Shown: in pieces, positions 18,673-29,128 of the stretch
How the letters are laid out: the number at the start of each line of letters is the position of its first letter
How positions within the stretch are numbered: position 1 is the first letter of the stretch
Assembly (NCBI RefSeq): GCF_900105725.1
Contig: NZ_FNLM01000034.1
Coordinates: forward strand, 682,001-746,000
DNA: 64,000 nucleotides
Direction of reading: 5' to 3'
From: Gordonia westfalica
GTDB lineage: Bacteria > Actinomycetota > Actinomycetes > Mycobacteriales > Mycobacteriaceae
The notes under the pieces: model-generated
The model's input: the letters and a program-made list of their open reading frames with translations, nothing else
What the model was told of the DNA's origin: nothing
Database searches by the model: none
Program-made: the position numbers and the translations under genes

Positions 18673-19365
18673 GTGGTCTCGAAGATTACGACCGGCTACC
18701 CGACCGACGAAGAGGGCCGTCCGTATCCGCGGCGGCGCTATGTCCCGGCGATCGTGACGGTGGTGGTTCTCCTGGTCGTCGGCGTCGTCATGTGGGCGGT
18801 GGTCCTCGGCGGCGACGACAGCGAATCGGTCCCCACCGCCTGCAATCAGCCGACTCCCCCGACCGCGGTCGAACCCGGCTCCCCGGAGTCGGTGGAACCG
18901 CCCGCCCTCACCCCGGTCCCCCGCGACGAGATGGTGGAGGTGGCGCCCGCGCCGCTGTCCACCTTCCAGGTCCGGGTCCTCAACGCGTCCGAGGAGCGGG
19001 GTGCCGCCCGATCGGTGTCCGAGGACCTCGCGGCCCAGGGCTTCACCCCGACCGCCGACACCCCGTTCGGCGACGACCCCGTCTACGTGAACCGGGATCT
19101 CGACTGCGTGGCGCAGATCCGGTTCGGGCCCGCCGGACGCGCCGCCGCCGCGGCGACCTGGCTGGCGTTCCCGTGCGCACAGCTCGTCGACGACGGACGC
19201 CGCGGCACCGCGGTCGACGTCGCGCTCGGCACCTACCACTCCTCCGGCGAACTCTCCCAGGACTCGCAGGCGGCCCTCGAGGCGCTGCGATCGGCCGATC
19301 CCAAGAACCCCGAGACCGGCGCCGACCCCGCCCTGGTGAAGGCAGTCCACTCGGCCCCGTGCTGA
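18673..19365 (+). CDS. cei: Envelope integrity protein Cei (LytR C-terminal domain)
   Basis: 230 residues from GTG 18673, ten bases after GAGGAG; GTG 18655 is an alternative. A short cytoplasmic N-terminus (PRRR) leads into one transmembrane helix (YVPAIVTVVVLLVVGVVMWAVVL). A Pro-rich linker follows, then an extracellular LytR_C domain (about 100-205) beginning FQVRVLNASEERGAARSV. Three extracytoplasmic cysteines are visible. Equivalent of Rv2700, required for envelope integrity in M. tuberculosis. Converges on suhB with a seven-base gap. Confidence 0.85.
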   Translation: MVSKITTGYPTDEEGRPYPRRRYVPAIVTVVVLLVVGVVMWAVVLGGDDSESVPTACNQPTPPTAVEPGSPESVEPPALTPVPRDEMVEVAPAPLSTFQVRVLNASEERGAARSVSEDLAAQGFTPTADTPFGDDPVYVNRDLDCVAQIRFGPAGRAAAAATWLAFPCAQLVDDGRRGTAVDVALGTYHSSGELSQDSQAALEALRSADPKNPETGADPALVKAVHSAPC

Positions 19366-19372
19366 GCGGGCC

Positions 19373-20256
19373 CTAGGCGAGCGGCTCCCGCGCTCCGGCC
19401 TCGTCGAGCAGGCCGAGGAACTCGTCGGCGATCCCGGGTGCGACCGCCACGGTGATGTGGCCCTCGTCCGCCCGCGAGTCCGGCGGCGGGGTCACCACGA
19501 CGGCACCCGCCTCGGCGGCGATCAGGCCGCCGGCCGCCCAGTCCCAGGGACTCAGGCCGTGTTCGTAATGGGCATCGACGGCGCCCGAGGCCACCATGCA
19601 GAGATCCAGGGCCGCGGCACCGATCCGCCGGATGTCCCGCACCTGCGGGAGCAGCTCCGCGACGATCCGTCCCTGCGCGCGCCGACGGTCCGCGGCGTAG
19701 CCGAAACCTGTTGCGACGAGCGCGAGTTCTGCACGATCGACGGGATTGCACCGCAGCGGCACACGGGTGCCGTCGCCGTCGGCCACCCAGGCGCCGCCAC
19801 CCAGGGTGGCGCCGTAGACCACCTCGCGCGCCACGTCGACGACGACGCCGACGACCGAGTGGCCGTCGACCTGCGCGGCGACCGACACCGCGTAGGCCGG
19901 GACGCCGTACATGAAGTTGACCGTGCCGTCGATGGGATCGACCACCCAGCGCACACCGGACGGGACGGCCCGACTCCCGCCGTGTTCCTCACCCAGGACC
20001 TCGTCGGCGGGCCGGGCCTCGTGCAGGCGCTGCCGGATCAGGCGTTCGGTCTCGGTGTCGGCGACGGTGACCGGATCGGCTTCCGTCGACTTCGTCGACA
20101 CCGGAGCCACGGTCGACACCGATTCCCCCGTCGGCTCCCCTGCCCCCCGAACAATTCGGGCCGGCGTCGTCGCACGTGTGCCGCCGCCTCCTGCGCCACG
20201 TCCACCGCGATGGCGGCCAGTTCGTCCACCGGAATTGTCTGATCCACGTGTTCCAT
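19373..20256 (-). pseudogene. suhB: Inositol-1-monophosphatase SuhB, reading frame interrupted
   Basis: The N-terminus (MEHVDQTIPVDELAAIAVD ... RRRRPELFGG) is read from ATG 20256. The rest, starting GESVSTVAPVSTKS and ADPVTVADTETE, is in another frame down to 19373. The frames join if one G is restored to the six-G run (minus strand; 20143-20148), giving LFGGAGEPTGESVST and a 294-residue protein, close to the 290 of Rv2701c. Active-site motifs of the Mg2+-dependent phosphatase family are intact: GEEHGG, WVVDPIDGTVNF and LSPWDWAAGGLIAAEAG. It dephosphorylates inositol phosphate for phosphatidylinositol and mycothiol supply. Probably a sequencing error in a working gene. Confidence 0.85.
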
Positions 20257-20385
20257 GTCAGCACATCACCGGCCGGAGACGCTCACCGGTGACGTGATGG
20301 ACCCATCAGAGGGATGCCGCGCGGCCGAGGCCGGGCGCCGATAGCCTGAGGTCGATCACCGCCGGCCGCCGAAGGGGACTCCGCC

Positions 20386-21174
20386 ATGACCGACACGCCC
20401 GCCACCGAAAGCTCGCCGACTCCCACGAATCTGGGTTTCGGGGTCGATGTCGGGGGCTCCGGGATCAAGGGCGGCATCGTCGATCTCGACACCGGCGAAC
20501 TCGTCGGTGAGCGATTCAAGGTGCTGACCCCGCAGCCTGCCACCCCGGAGGCGGTCGCCGCCGGGGTCGCGGAGGTCGTCGCGCATTTCGACTGGGCGGG
20601 CCCGGTCGGCATCACCCTCCCGGGCGTCGTGACCGAGGGCATCATGCGGACCGCCGCGAACATCGACAAGGGCTGGATCGGCACCGACGTGTACGAGCTG
20701 TTCAGCCGGCACCTCGGCGGGCGTGCGGTGTCGGTCCTCAACGACGCCGACGCGGCCGGCATGGCCGAGGACGCCTACGGCGCCGGCAAGGGTGTGGACG
20801 GCGTGGTGATGTTGCTGACGTTCGGCACGGGCATCGGATCGGCGATCCTCATCAACGGCAACCTCGCGCCCAACACCGAACTCGGCCACATGCAGGTCGG
20901 CAAGAAGGAGGCCGAGCATCAGGCGTCCTCGCGGATCAAGGAGGAGAAGGACTGGTCCTACGAGAAATGGACCGAGAAGGTCTCGGACGTCCTCGGGGCC
21001 TACGAGGCGCTGTTCTGGCCCAAGCTGTTCATCGCCGGCGGCGGGATCAGCCGCAAGGCCGACAAGTGGATTCCGCTGCTCACCAACAAGACCCCGGTCG
21101 TTCCCGCCACGCTGTTGAACACCGCCGGGATCGTGGGCGCGGCGATGGCGGTCTCCCAGGGCCTCAAAACATAG
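20386..21174 (+). CDS. ppgK: Polyphosphate glucokinase
   Basis: 262 residues, GAAGGGGA upstream of ATG 20386. A ROK/hexokinase-fold enzyme that phosphorylates glucose with polyphosphate (or ATP). Motifs: phosphate-1 loop [15 protein letters not shown], the catalytic-base region [12 protein letters not shown], phosphate-2 [11 protein letters not shown], and the polyP-glucokinase-specific [17 protein letters not shown]. Located directly before sigA exactly as Rv2702-Rv2703. In this setting glucose arriving without a PTS would be phosphorylated here. Confidence 0.94.
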   Translation: MTDTPATESSPTPTNLGFGVDVGGSGIKGGIVDLDTGELVGERFKVLTPQPATPEAVAAGVAEVVAHFDWAGPVGITLPGVVTEGIMRTAANIDKGWIGTDVYELFSRHLGGRAVSVLNDADAAGMAEDAYGAGKGVDGVVMLLTFGTGIGSAILINGNLAPNTELGHMQVGKKEAEHQASSRIKEEKDWSYEKWTEKVSDVLGAYEALFWPKLFIAGGGISRKADKWIPLLTNKTPVVPATLLNTAGIVGAAMAVSQGLKT

Positions 21175-21225
21175 ACCACACGTGGAATGACCAGGCCTTT
21201 GTCACATCGGGCCCGCCGATGTCGT

Positions 21226-21231
21226 TACAAT
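21226..21231 (+). promoter_or_regulatory. -10 box upstream of sigA
   Basis: TACAAT is a near-consensus -10 hexamer 122 bases before the sigA GTG. The only TTGNCA upstream (21199) is 21 bases away, too far for an ideal -35, so recognition may rest mainly on the -10. The stretch 21175-21352 otherwise holds no gene. Confidence 0.5.
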
Positions 21232-21352
21232 GGTCGTCACCGGTCATCTGAACCGATAAACCAAGCCCTTGTCCACGGCGGCTCATGCTGCCGTGTCACG
21301 TCTCGCAAGACTCGACAAAGACAACGTAGAAGAGAAGTTCGAAAGGTTGTAC

Positions 21353-22774
<1,422 letters not shown>

Positions 22775-22803
22775 GCCCCATCCGGACTCCGAACGCAGTC
22801 TGC

Positions 22804-22840
22804 TTCGCCCCCGTCGCCGTCACCCGGCCACGGGGGCGAA
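22804..22840 (+). terminator. Stem-loop terminator after sigA
   Basis: Eleven-base arms TTCGCCCCCGT (22804-22814) and their complement (22830-22840), with a short inner GCC/GGC pairing, 30 bases past the sigA stop. The tail is not T-rich. Confidence 0.6.
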
Positions 22841-23047
22841 TGCGTTGTCGGGACCCGGCCGCAGTTCCCGGACGTCGACGACCGCGGCGTCCTCGGCCCA
22901 GTCCGCCACCGTGATGAGATGGGTCAGAACGGAATTCTCGGGCGCGGCCACCCCTGGATTGACCACGACGCCGCGCGGTTCGTCAAGGGTTGTACGCGCA
23001 CGGATTCTGACGCGGCCGCCGACTTCGCCGTTTCCGCAGGTTGATGC
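22820..23047 (-). pseudogene. Orphan coding remnant between sigA and the TauE gene
   Basis: On the minus strand the frame from 23047 to a TGA at 22820-22822 has coding-like third-position GC and reads as plausible protein (GEVGGRVRIRAR, LDEPRGVVVNPGVAAPENS, LITVADWAEDAAVVDVREL). There is no start codon near its 5' end and a stop lies at 23048-23050. A second coding-like stretch in the same register lies just upstream (23066 to about 23205: IEATRRRS, GRVTKRGPRLLPDDVNA). These look like pieces of one or two small genes that are decayed or disrupted. The rest of the 508-bp gap 22775-23282 shows nothing else. Confidence 0.35.
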
Positions 23048-23282
23048 CTACGATGTGCCGGTGCCTTATGCGTTGACGTCGTCCGGAAGCAGCCGTGGCC
23101 CCCTCTTGGTGACCCGCCCGGCCGTGGACCTCCTGCGCGTGGCCTCGATGTTGTGTCGGTGACGCGACCGACCCCACCCGGGAACCTTCGTGTCCCCCCC
23201 TTCATCACGAGCCGCTCGTAGCGCTCGCCCCGCCTCGGCGCGCCCCTGACCCGCGCGCGCGTCAGCCCCGGAAAGTACCTCT

Positions 23283-24305
23283 ATGAGAACGATTGTCCTG
23301 ATCGGCCTCGTCGGCTTCGCCGCTCAGCTCGTCGACGGCAGCCTCGGAATGGCCTACGGCGTCACCACCACCACTCTCCTGCTCGCGATCGGCACCAATC
23401 CGGCCGCGGCGTCGGCCACCGTCCACCTCGCCGAGATCGGCACCACCCTGGTGTCGGGTGTCTCGCACTGGAAGTTCGGCAACGTCGACTGGCGCGTGGT
23501 CCGCCGCATCGCGATCCCGGGAGCCATCGGCGCCTTCCTCGGCGCGACGATCCTGTCGAAGCTGTCGACCGAGGCCGCCGCACCCGTGATGGCCGTGATC
23601 CTGTTGCTGCTCGGCCTCTACATCCTGATCCGCTTCACCTTCCAGGGCATCCCCCGACACAACCTGGGCAAGCCGCTGCGCAAGCGCTTCCTGAGCCCGC
23701 TGGGCTTCGTCGCCGGATTCGTCGACGCCACCGGCGGTGGCGGGTGGGGTCCGGTCGGCACCCCGGCGATCCTGGCCAGTGGGCGTCTCGAGCCCCGCAA
23801 GGTGATCGGTTCGATCGACACCAGCGAATTCATCATCGCGGTCGCCGCGAGCCTGGGCTTCCTGTTCAGCCTGGGCTCGCAGGGCATCAACTTCGCCTGG
23901 GTCGGTGCCATCCTCGTCGGCGGTGTCATCGCCGCGCCGATCGCCGCCTGGCTGGTCCGTCACATCCCGCCGCGCCTGCTCGGCGCCTCGGTCGGCGGCC
24001 TGATAGTCCTCACCAACACGCGCAGCCTGCTCAAGAGCGACTTCATCGACGCGCCCGGCGGCGTGCGGAACGTCTTCTACGTCGTGATCGTCATCGGCTG
24101 GGCGGCTGCGTTCGCCTACTCGCTCCGCGAGTACCTGCGCGACCGCGACAACGAGTCCTCCGACGCGGTCACCCACTTCCGTGAGGAGCAGGAGGTGGCG
24201 CTCGTCGGCACCCGGACCGACGACGTTCCGGCGCCGGGCCCGGACCCGGATGCCACCGAGAAGCGGGACGTTGTCGGATTGTTGCCTGAGGTAAACGGTG
24301 AGTGA
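23283..24305 (+). CDS. Sulfite exporter TauE/SafE family membrane protein
   Basis: 340 residues from ATG 23283. Two TauE/SafE repeats with about eight transmembrane helices: IVLIGLVGFAAQLVDGSLGMAYGVT (repeat 1 signature), VMAVILLLLGLYILI, then FVAGFVDATGGGGWGPVGTPAIL (repeat 2 signature) and the following hydrophobic segments. A ~60-residue polar C-terminal tail lies in the cytoplasm. The family moves sulfite, sulfoacetate or related organic anions; the substrate is not assignable. No sulfur-metabolism gene is adjacent. Confidence 0.88.
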   Translation: MRTIVLIGLVGFAAQLVDGSLGMAYGVTTTTLLLAIGTNPAAASATVHLAEIGTTLVSGVSHWKFGNVDWRVVRRIAIPGAIGAFLGATILSKLSTEAAAPVMAVILLLLGLYILIRFTFQGIPRHNLGKPLRKRFLSPLGFVAGFVDATGGGGWGPVGTPAILASGRLEPRKVIGSIDTSEFIIAVAASLGFLFSLGSQGINFAWVGAILVGGVIAAPIAAWLVRHIPPRLLGASVGGLIVLTNTRSLLKSDFIDAPGGVRNVFYVVIVIGWAAAFAYSLREYLRDRDNESSDAVTHFREEQEVALVGTRTDDVPAPGPDPDATEKRDVVGLLPEVNGE

Positions 24306-24442
24306 CGACACACCGATAGCACCTGCCGGAACAATACGAAGGCGCCGAGCGTCTGACAGAGTGAGGTCTGACGCATCGCCCGGATGTGTCGGCTCGAAGG
24401 GAAGGCGCTCGGACACCGGCGCCGGACCGGGACGGAGGAACA

Positions 24443-24652
24443 ATGACTGACATCGCCACCACCACAGCCCCGATCTACCTACCGCTCACCGCCGCCGATC
24501 GCTGTGATCGCTGCGGCGCCGCAGCCAAGGTACGCGCCGTCCTGCCCAAGGGCGGCGAGCTTCTCTTCTGCCGTCATCACTTCAACGAGCACGAAGCCCG
24601 CCTGGTGGAGCTCAGCGCCACCGTCGTCGAATCCGCGGGCGAACTGGTCTGA
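24443..24652 (+). CDS. DUF7455 family small protein
   Basis: 69 residues, GGAGGAA upstream of ATG 24443. Core LTAADRCDRCGAAAKVRAVLP, GGELLFCRHHFNEHE is typical of this short actinobacterial family. The CDRC and CRHH pairs form a likely four-ligand zinc-binding knuckle. No known function. Commonly found near sigA/sigB in this order. Followed by a strong terminator. Confidence 0.85.
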   Translation: MTDIATTTAPIYLPLTAADRCDRCGAAAKVRAVLPKGGELLFCRHHFNEHEARLVELSATVVESAGELV

Positions 24653-24690
24653 CAGTCGTCATGGCCTGACGGGCGACAGCCACAGACGAA

Positions 24691-24730
24691 ACGAGAGAAC
24701 CCGGCCGGATCACCGGCCGGGTTCTCTCGT
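24691..24730. terminator. Bidirectional terminator between DUF7455 gene and helicase gene
   Basis: Perfect 18-bp stem (24691-24708 with 24713-24730) and a four-base loop between two convergent genes. Confidence 0.85.
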
Positions 24731-24762
24731 GTTCGGGGTCAGCGCTCAGCGCCGGATCCGCC

Positions 24763-26523
24763 TCAGCGCCATGTCCGCAGCGCGGCGATGCGTTCCTTGA
24801 GCTGGTCGGCGGTCGCCAGCGCCGTCGGCGGCCCGCCCAGACTGGTCCGCAGCTCGTTGTGCACCATGCCGTGCGGCTTCCCGGTGCGGTGGTGATGCAT
24901 GGCGACCAGTGTGTTGAGTTCCTTGCGCAGCGCGTGGAGGTTCTCCGCGGTGGTGCCGGCAGCGCGCCCCGGATCGGCGGGTGCGGGCGTGGGCTCCGAC
25001 GCCGGGGCCGACATCCGGGCCACGACCTGCTCGGACTGACGCTTCTGGAGGAGCGCGCGCACCTGGTCGGCGTCGAGGAGACCCGGCAGACCGAGATAGT
25101 CCGATTCCTCGTCACTGCCGGAGAAGGTCGACGTGCCGAACGACGCGCCGTCGAAGATGACCTGGTCGAGTTCGGCGTCGGCGTGCAGCGACTGGAACGC
25201 GGGCTCGTCCTCCCCCGGTTCGTCCTTCTGCTTGTTCGCGTCGATGAGCAGTTGGTCGTCGAGACCGTCACTCTCGCGATGCGGCTTGCCGAGGACGTGG
25301 TCGCGCTGGGCCTCCATCTGGCTCGCGAGGTCGAGCAGCACCGGGACGGACGGCAGGAACACGCTCGCGGTCTCGCCGGGGCGTCGCGAACGCACGAAGC
25401 GACCGATGGCCTGCGCGAAGAACAGCGGCGTCGACGAACTGGTGGCGTAGACGCCGACCGCGAGGCGCGGCACGTCGACGCCCTCGGACACCATGCGCAC
25501 CGCGATCATCCACTCGTCCTTCGACGCGGCGAACTCGGCGATCCGCGACGACGACTTGGGGTCGTCGGAGAGGACCAGCGTCGGCTGTTTGCCGGTGATG
25601 GCGGTGAGCAGCTCGGCGTAGTCACGGGCCGTCGACTGGTCGGTCGCGATGACCAGGCCGCCGGCGTCCGGCATGCCGCTGGCACGCAGCTGGCCGAGCC
25701 GGGTGTGCGCGGCGGTGAGGACCGCCGGAACCCAGTCGCCGTGGGGGTCGAGGGCGGTTCGCCAGGCACGGGCGGTGTGTTCGGCCGACAACGGCTCACC
25801 GAGACGCGCGGTGAACTCCTCGCCGGCGCTGGTCCGCCAGCTCGCCTCACCGGAGTACGCGAGGAACACCACCGGACGGACGACGCCGTCCTTGAGTGCG
25901 TCGGCATAGCCGTAGGTGTGATCGGCCTTGGAACGCTGGTTGCCGCCGGGTTCGGGTTCGTAGACGACGAACGGGATCGGCGAATCGTCGGAGCGGAACG
26001 GCGTACCGGTGAGCAGCAGGCGGCGTTCGGCATCGTCGAAGGCCTCGCGAATGGCCTCACCCCACGACTTGGCGTCACCGCCGTGGTGGATCTCGTCCAG
26101 GATCACGAGCGTGCGCCGGTTCTCGGTGCGGACGCGGTGCTTGGTCGGGTGTGCGGCCACCTGGGCGTAGGTGAGGACCACGCCGTGGTAGTCGGAGCTG
26201 GTCTGGCCGGCCGAGTTGGAGAAGTGCGAGTCCAGTGCGATGCCCACGCGCGCGGCCGCCTCCGCCCACTGGTGCTTGAGGTGCTCGGTGGGCGCGACGA
26301 CGGTGATCTGCTGGACGGTCCGGTCGTCGAGGAGCTCGCGGGCGACCCGCAGGCCGAAAGTCGTCTTACCGGCACCCGGCGTCGCCACCGCGAGGAAGTC
26401 CTTCGGCTTGCGCGTCAGGTACTTGGTGAGCGCACGACGCTGCCAGGCACGGAGCGATCCGGGGTTGGGAGCGGCGGTTCCCGAAGCGTTGGTACTGCTG
26501 GTGGAGGGTTCGGCTGACGTCAC
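24763..26523 (-). CDS. DEAD/DEAH-box (superfamily 2) helicase
   Basis: 586 residues from GTG 26523 (AGGAG about ten bases upstream). Helicase motifs run in order: Q-like LRAWQRRAL, Walker A ATPGAGKTT (48-56), motif II as DEIHHG, motif III LLTGTPFRSDD, and in the second RecA lobe VIATDQSTARDYAELL, MVSEGVDVPRLAVGVYATSS and the arginine-finger motif QAIGRFVRSRRPGE. The layout resembles XPB/ResIII-like helicases of actinobacteria. The C-terminal ~150 residues are helical and charged with a Pro-rich linker. Likely a DNA-dependent ATPase; the specific job is unknown. Confidence 0.85.
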   Translation of the reverse strand: MTSAEPSTSSTNASGTAAPNPGSLRAWQRRALTKYLTRKPKDFLAVATPGAGKTTFGLRVARELLDDRTVQQITVVAPTEHLKHQWAEAAARVGIALDSHFSNSAGQTSSDYHGVVLTYAQVAAHPTKHRVRTENRRTLVILDEIHHGGDAKSWGEAIREAFDDAERRLLLTGTPFRSDDSPIPFVVYEPEPGGNQRSKADHTYGYADALKDGVVRPVVFLAYSGEASWRTSAGEEFTARLGEPLSAEHTARAWRTALDPHGDWVPAVLTAAHTRLGQLRASGMPDAGGLVIATDQSTARDYAELLTAITGKQPTLVLSDDPKSSSRIAEFAASKDEWMIAVRMVSEGVDVPRLAVGVYATSSSTPLFFAQAIGRFVRSRRPGETASVFLPSVPVLLDLASQMEAQRDHVLGKPHRESDGLDDQLLIDANKQKDEPGEDEPAFQSLHADAELDQVIFDGASFGTSTFSGSDEESDYLGLPGLLDADQVRALLQKRQSEQVVARMSAPASEPTPAPADPGRAAGTTAENLHALRKELNTLVAMHHHRTGKPHGMVHNELRTSLGGPPTALATADQLKERIAALRTWR

Positions 26524-26809
26524 GTGTGTGCTGCTCCTGACGGCGTTCGGATTCCCTACCGGGCATGAAACGACCCCTCGCGTTGGGAGGACCCGCGCCG
26601 AAGGGGACCCGGCAATCGTACCGCCGGGCGACCCCTCCCCCCGCATCGCGACACCCCCTCCGCGCCGTTCGCCGCCGGGTGCGCGGAGATCTCGGTGTGG
26701 TCACTCCGAACGACGCGCCTGGTGACCCGGGTACCCACATGGACCCCCGATCGGGGATATTGAACTCATCACAACGCGTAAGAGGAACCCGGTCCCGCTG
26801 GCCGGCGAC

Positions 26810-28075
26810 GTGACGTCGCCGGTGGTTGCCGTGCATCCGAATCCGTCGAGCGCGGTGACCGCTCCGCTCGACACCCCCACCCGGAAGCAGCGCCGGCCGG
26901 CACCTCTCGCCGGGGACACCGACGTACCCGGCGACACCGCGCCCGCCTCACGCGACGTCGCGATCGTGCCGGAGAAGACCCCGCCGACGGAGAAGCTCCG
27001 CAAGCCCGAAGGCACCGACGATCCGGTCCCGGCGAGCCGGCCCGACGCGGCGCCCGGCCCGGACGACGCCGACGACGAACCGGGGCCGCCGGTACTGCCC
27101 AACATCCACCGGGTGGTGTGGCGCACGATCGTGAAGTCCTGGGACGACGGGATCATCGGCTGGGCAGCCCAGGCCGCGTTCTGGCAGGCGCTCTCGCTGC
27201 CGCCCCTGCTGCTCGGGCTCCTCGGCTCCGTGGGTTACGTCGCGGGCTGGTTCGGCCCGGGCACCGTCGACATCGTCTACGACCGCATCATCGAGTTCGC
27301 GCAGCGCACGTTCACCGAGACCGTCGTCGACGACCTGATCACCCCGACCGTGGACAGCGTCCTGGGACGGGGTCGGATCGGGCTGATGTCGGTGGGCTTC
27401 ATCCTGTCGCTGTGGGCCGGTTCGTCGGCGATGTCGTGTTTCATCGCCTCGATCGCCAAGGCCCACGACCAGCACGAGGTCCGGCATCCGGTGTGGCAGA
27501 GGTTCTTCGCGCTGTTCCTCTACGTCGGCTTCCTGTGCGTCGCGGTGTTCCTGCTGCCGCTGGTCGCACTCGGACCGAACTACCTGCGGGCGATCGTCCC
27601 GGAGTCGTGGGGGTCCTTCGTGACCACGCTCATCGACTACGGCTACTTCCCGTTCGTCACGGTGCTGCTGTTGTTCGTGCTGACGACGCTCTACCACCTG
27701 GCGCTGCCCAATCCGCTGCCGTGGCACCGGCTCATCGGCGGCGCGATCGTCGCGGGCGTGTTCTTCTGGGTCGCCAGCTACGTGCTGCGCATCTACCTGA
27801 CGAAGATCACCGAGGCCGGCGTGTCCTACGGTGCGCTGGCCACGCCGATCGCCTTCCTGCTGTTCACGTTCTCGCTCGGCTTCGGCATCGTGATCGGCGC
27901 CGAGTTCAACGCCGCGGTGCAACAGTTCTGGCCGGCCAAGGCGTCCACGACGACCCAGGTCCGGCACTGGGTCAACTCGCAGACCTCGGACATCACCGGT
28001 CAGCTCAAGACGATCCCCGACCGGCTGTCGTCGGGACCGATCCGACGGCCCACGCGTGACCGCGAGAGCGACTGA
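26810..28075 (+). CDS. YihY/virulence factor BrkB family membrane protein
   Basis: 421 residues from GTG 26810. The first ~95 residues are a Pro/Asp-rich cytosolic extension. The YihY domain (about 100-375) has six hydrophobic helices with the conserved AAFWQALSLPPLLLGLLGS, SVGFILSLWAGSSAMSCFIASI, LYHLALPNPLPWHR and FLLFTFSLGFGIVIGAEFNAA. Function of the family remains unsettled despite older RNase BN labels. Equivalent of Rv2707. The short gap upstream (26524-26809) contains no other gene. Confidence 0.87.
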   Translation: MTSPVVAVHPNPSSAVTAPLDTPTRKQRRPAPLAGDTDVPGDTAPASRDVAIVPEKTPPTEKLRKPEGTDDPVPASRPDAAPGPDDADDEPGPPVLPNIHRVVWRTIVKSWDDGIIGWAAQAAFWQALSLPPLLLGLLGSVGYVAGWFGPGTVDIVYDRIIEFAQRTFTETVVDDLITPTVDSVLGRGRIGLMSVGFILSLWAGSSAMSCFIASIAKAHDQHEVRHPVWQRFFALFLYVGFLCVAVFLLPLVALGPNYLRAIVPESWGSFVTTLIDYGYFPFVTVLLLFVLTTLYHLALPNPLPWHRLIGGAIVAGVFFWVASYVLRIYLTKITEAGVSYGALATPIAFLLFTFSLGFGIVIGAEFNAAVQQFWPAKASTTTQVRHWVNSQTSDITGQLKTIPDRLSSGPIRRPTRDRESD

Positions 28076-28111
28076 CCGGTCCCGGCGACCCCTCGTGCTG
28101 TTGCGCGGGGT

Positions 28112-28384
28112 CTACTTGCGCAGCTTGCTGTAGATCTTCTTGCACTTCGGGCACACCGGCGAACCGGGCTTGGCCGAGCGGGTCACCGGGAAGGTCTCGC
28201 CGCAGAGGGCAACCACATGGCTGCCCATCACGGCGCTCTCCGCGATCTTGTTCTTCTTGACGTAGTGGAAGAACTTGGGCCGATCGTCGTCCGTACCGTC
28301 GGTGGCGTCGGCGTCGGACCGCTCGTCGGTCTCGGTGTCGGTCAATTCGTCGAGATCGGGGCGTTCGATGGTTTCAGTTGCCAT
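28112..28384 (-). CDS. DUF3039 family protein
   Basis: 90 residues from ATG 28384. An acidic N-terminal ~40 residues (LDELTDTETDERSDAD) is followed by a conserved core FFHYVKKNKIAESAVMGSHVVALCGETFPVTRSAKPGSPVCPKCKKIY. One Cys plus a CPKC pair with the upstream His suggest a zinc site. Equivalent of Rv2708c; function unknown. A CACAAT hexamer six bases before the ATG could be a leaderless -10. Confidence 0.88.
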   Translation of the reverse strand: MATETIERPDLDELTDTETDERSDADATDGTDDDRPKFFHYVKKNKIAESAVMGSHVVALCGETFPVTRSAKPGSPVCPKCKKIYSKLRK

Positions 28385-28503
28385 TGCTCTATTGTGCGTC
28401 ACCGGGGAAGCGACAGCACACATAGGCGTTGCCCCGGAATCCGCGAGTGCAATGAGCAACCGAAAGTGGGACAGTGGAGAGGGTGTTCGAACAAAGGGAT
28501 TCC

Positions 28504-28941
28504 ATGGGCGCGACCGGCCGTGAGCCGCACGGCCATGACGAGAGCTCGAGACGGTTCGGCAGGTCGGAGAACTCTGCGGTGTCCGCCGATACCTTCCTGA
28601 TCACCGACGCGCAGGACTCGCTCGAAGCACAGCAGAAGGCTCGTGTTCGCAAGTACCTGATCATGATGGCGTTCCGCGTCCCCGCGCTGATCATCGCCGG
28701 CATCGCCTACTCGATCACCGGTTCCGGGCTCCTCGCGCTGGCCATCGTCGCCATCTCCATCCCGCTGCCGTGGATGGCGGTGCTGATCGCCAACGACCGC
28801 CCGCCCCGCAAGCGCGGTGAGGTCCCCCACTACAAGTACGGCGCCGACCACGACGTCATCGGCCCGCCCGCCCTGACGCGCACCGAACAGCAACTCGATC
28901 GGGGAACCGTCGAGGGGCACGTCGTCGATCCCGACGACTGA
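28504..28941 (+). CDS. DUF3099 family membrane protein
   Basis: 145 residues from ATG 28504, six bases after AAAGGGA. An N-terminal polar segment contains the family start SADTFLITDAQDSLEAQQKARVRKY. Two transmembrane helices follow (MMAFRVPALIIAGIAYSITG, LLALAIVAISIPLPWMAVLIAN), then a conserved basic and acidic C-terminal tail. Equivalent of Rv2709; function unknown. Lies upstream of sigB on the same strand with a 260-bp gap that carries the sigB promoter. Confidence 0.83.
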   Translation: MGATGREPHGHDESSRRFGRSENSAVSADTFLITDAQDSLEAQQKARVRKYLIMMAFRVPALIIAGIAYSITGSGLLALAIVAISIPLPWMAVLIANDRPPRKRGEVPHYKYGADHDVIGPPALTRTEQQLDRGTVEGHVVDPDD

Positions 28942-29067
28942 GTCACCCCTCGGCCCCGCGCGGTTCCCCCGCGCCCGACATCTCAGCAACTTCTCAGCCG
29001 CCCCGCGAATCGTGGAAAGTCTTCGCAGGTCACCAAGCCTCCTCCGGGTTTGCGCCGAATCACTTTC

Positions 29068-29094
29068 GGGAACTATCGCCATCACATGGACGTT
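29068..29094 (+). promoter_or_regulatory. ECF (SigE/SigH-type) promoter for sigB
   Basis: GGGAAC (29068-29073) is followed after 17 bases by CGTT (29091-29094), matching the mycobacterial SigH/SigE consensus GGAAC-N16-18-CGTT. It lies 35 bases before the RBS and ATG at 29129. In M. tuberculosis sigB is transcribed from such a promoter. Confidence 0.7.
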
Positions 29095-29128
29095 GAACCC
29101 AGTGAACGCATTCAAGTCAGGAGGCCGC

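Noticed and set aside
23045..23162. Plus-strand coding-like stretch (DVPVPYALTSSGSSRGPLL)
   Set aside because: No proper start and opposite to an equally coding-like minus-strand stretch; too short to support as a gene.
23262..24443. A 393-codon minus-strand frame opposite the TauE gene
   Set aside because: Asp/Glu/Arg-rich shadow; the plus strand has clear transmembrane repeats and family signatures.
24859..26517. A 552-codon plus-strand frame opposite the helicase
   Set aside because: Shadow of the helicase gene, which has ordered helicase motifs.
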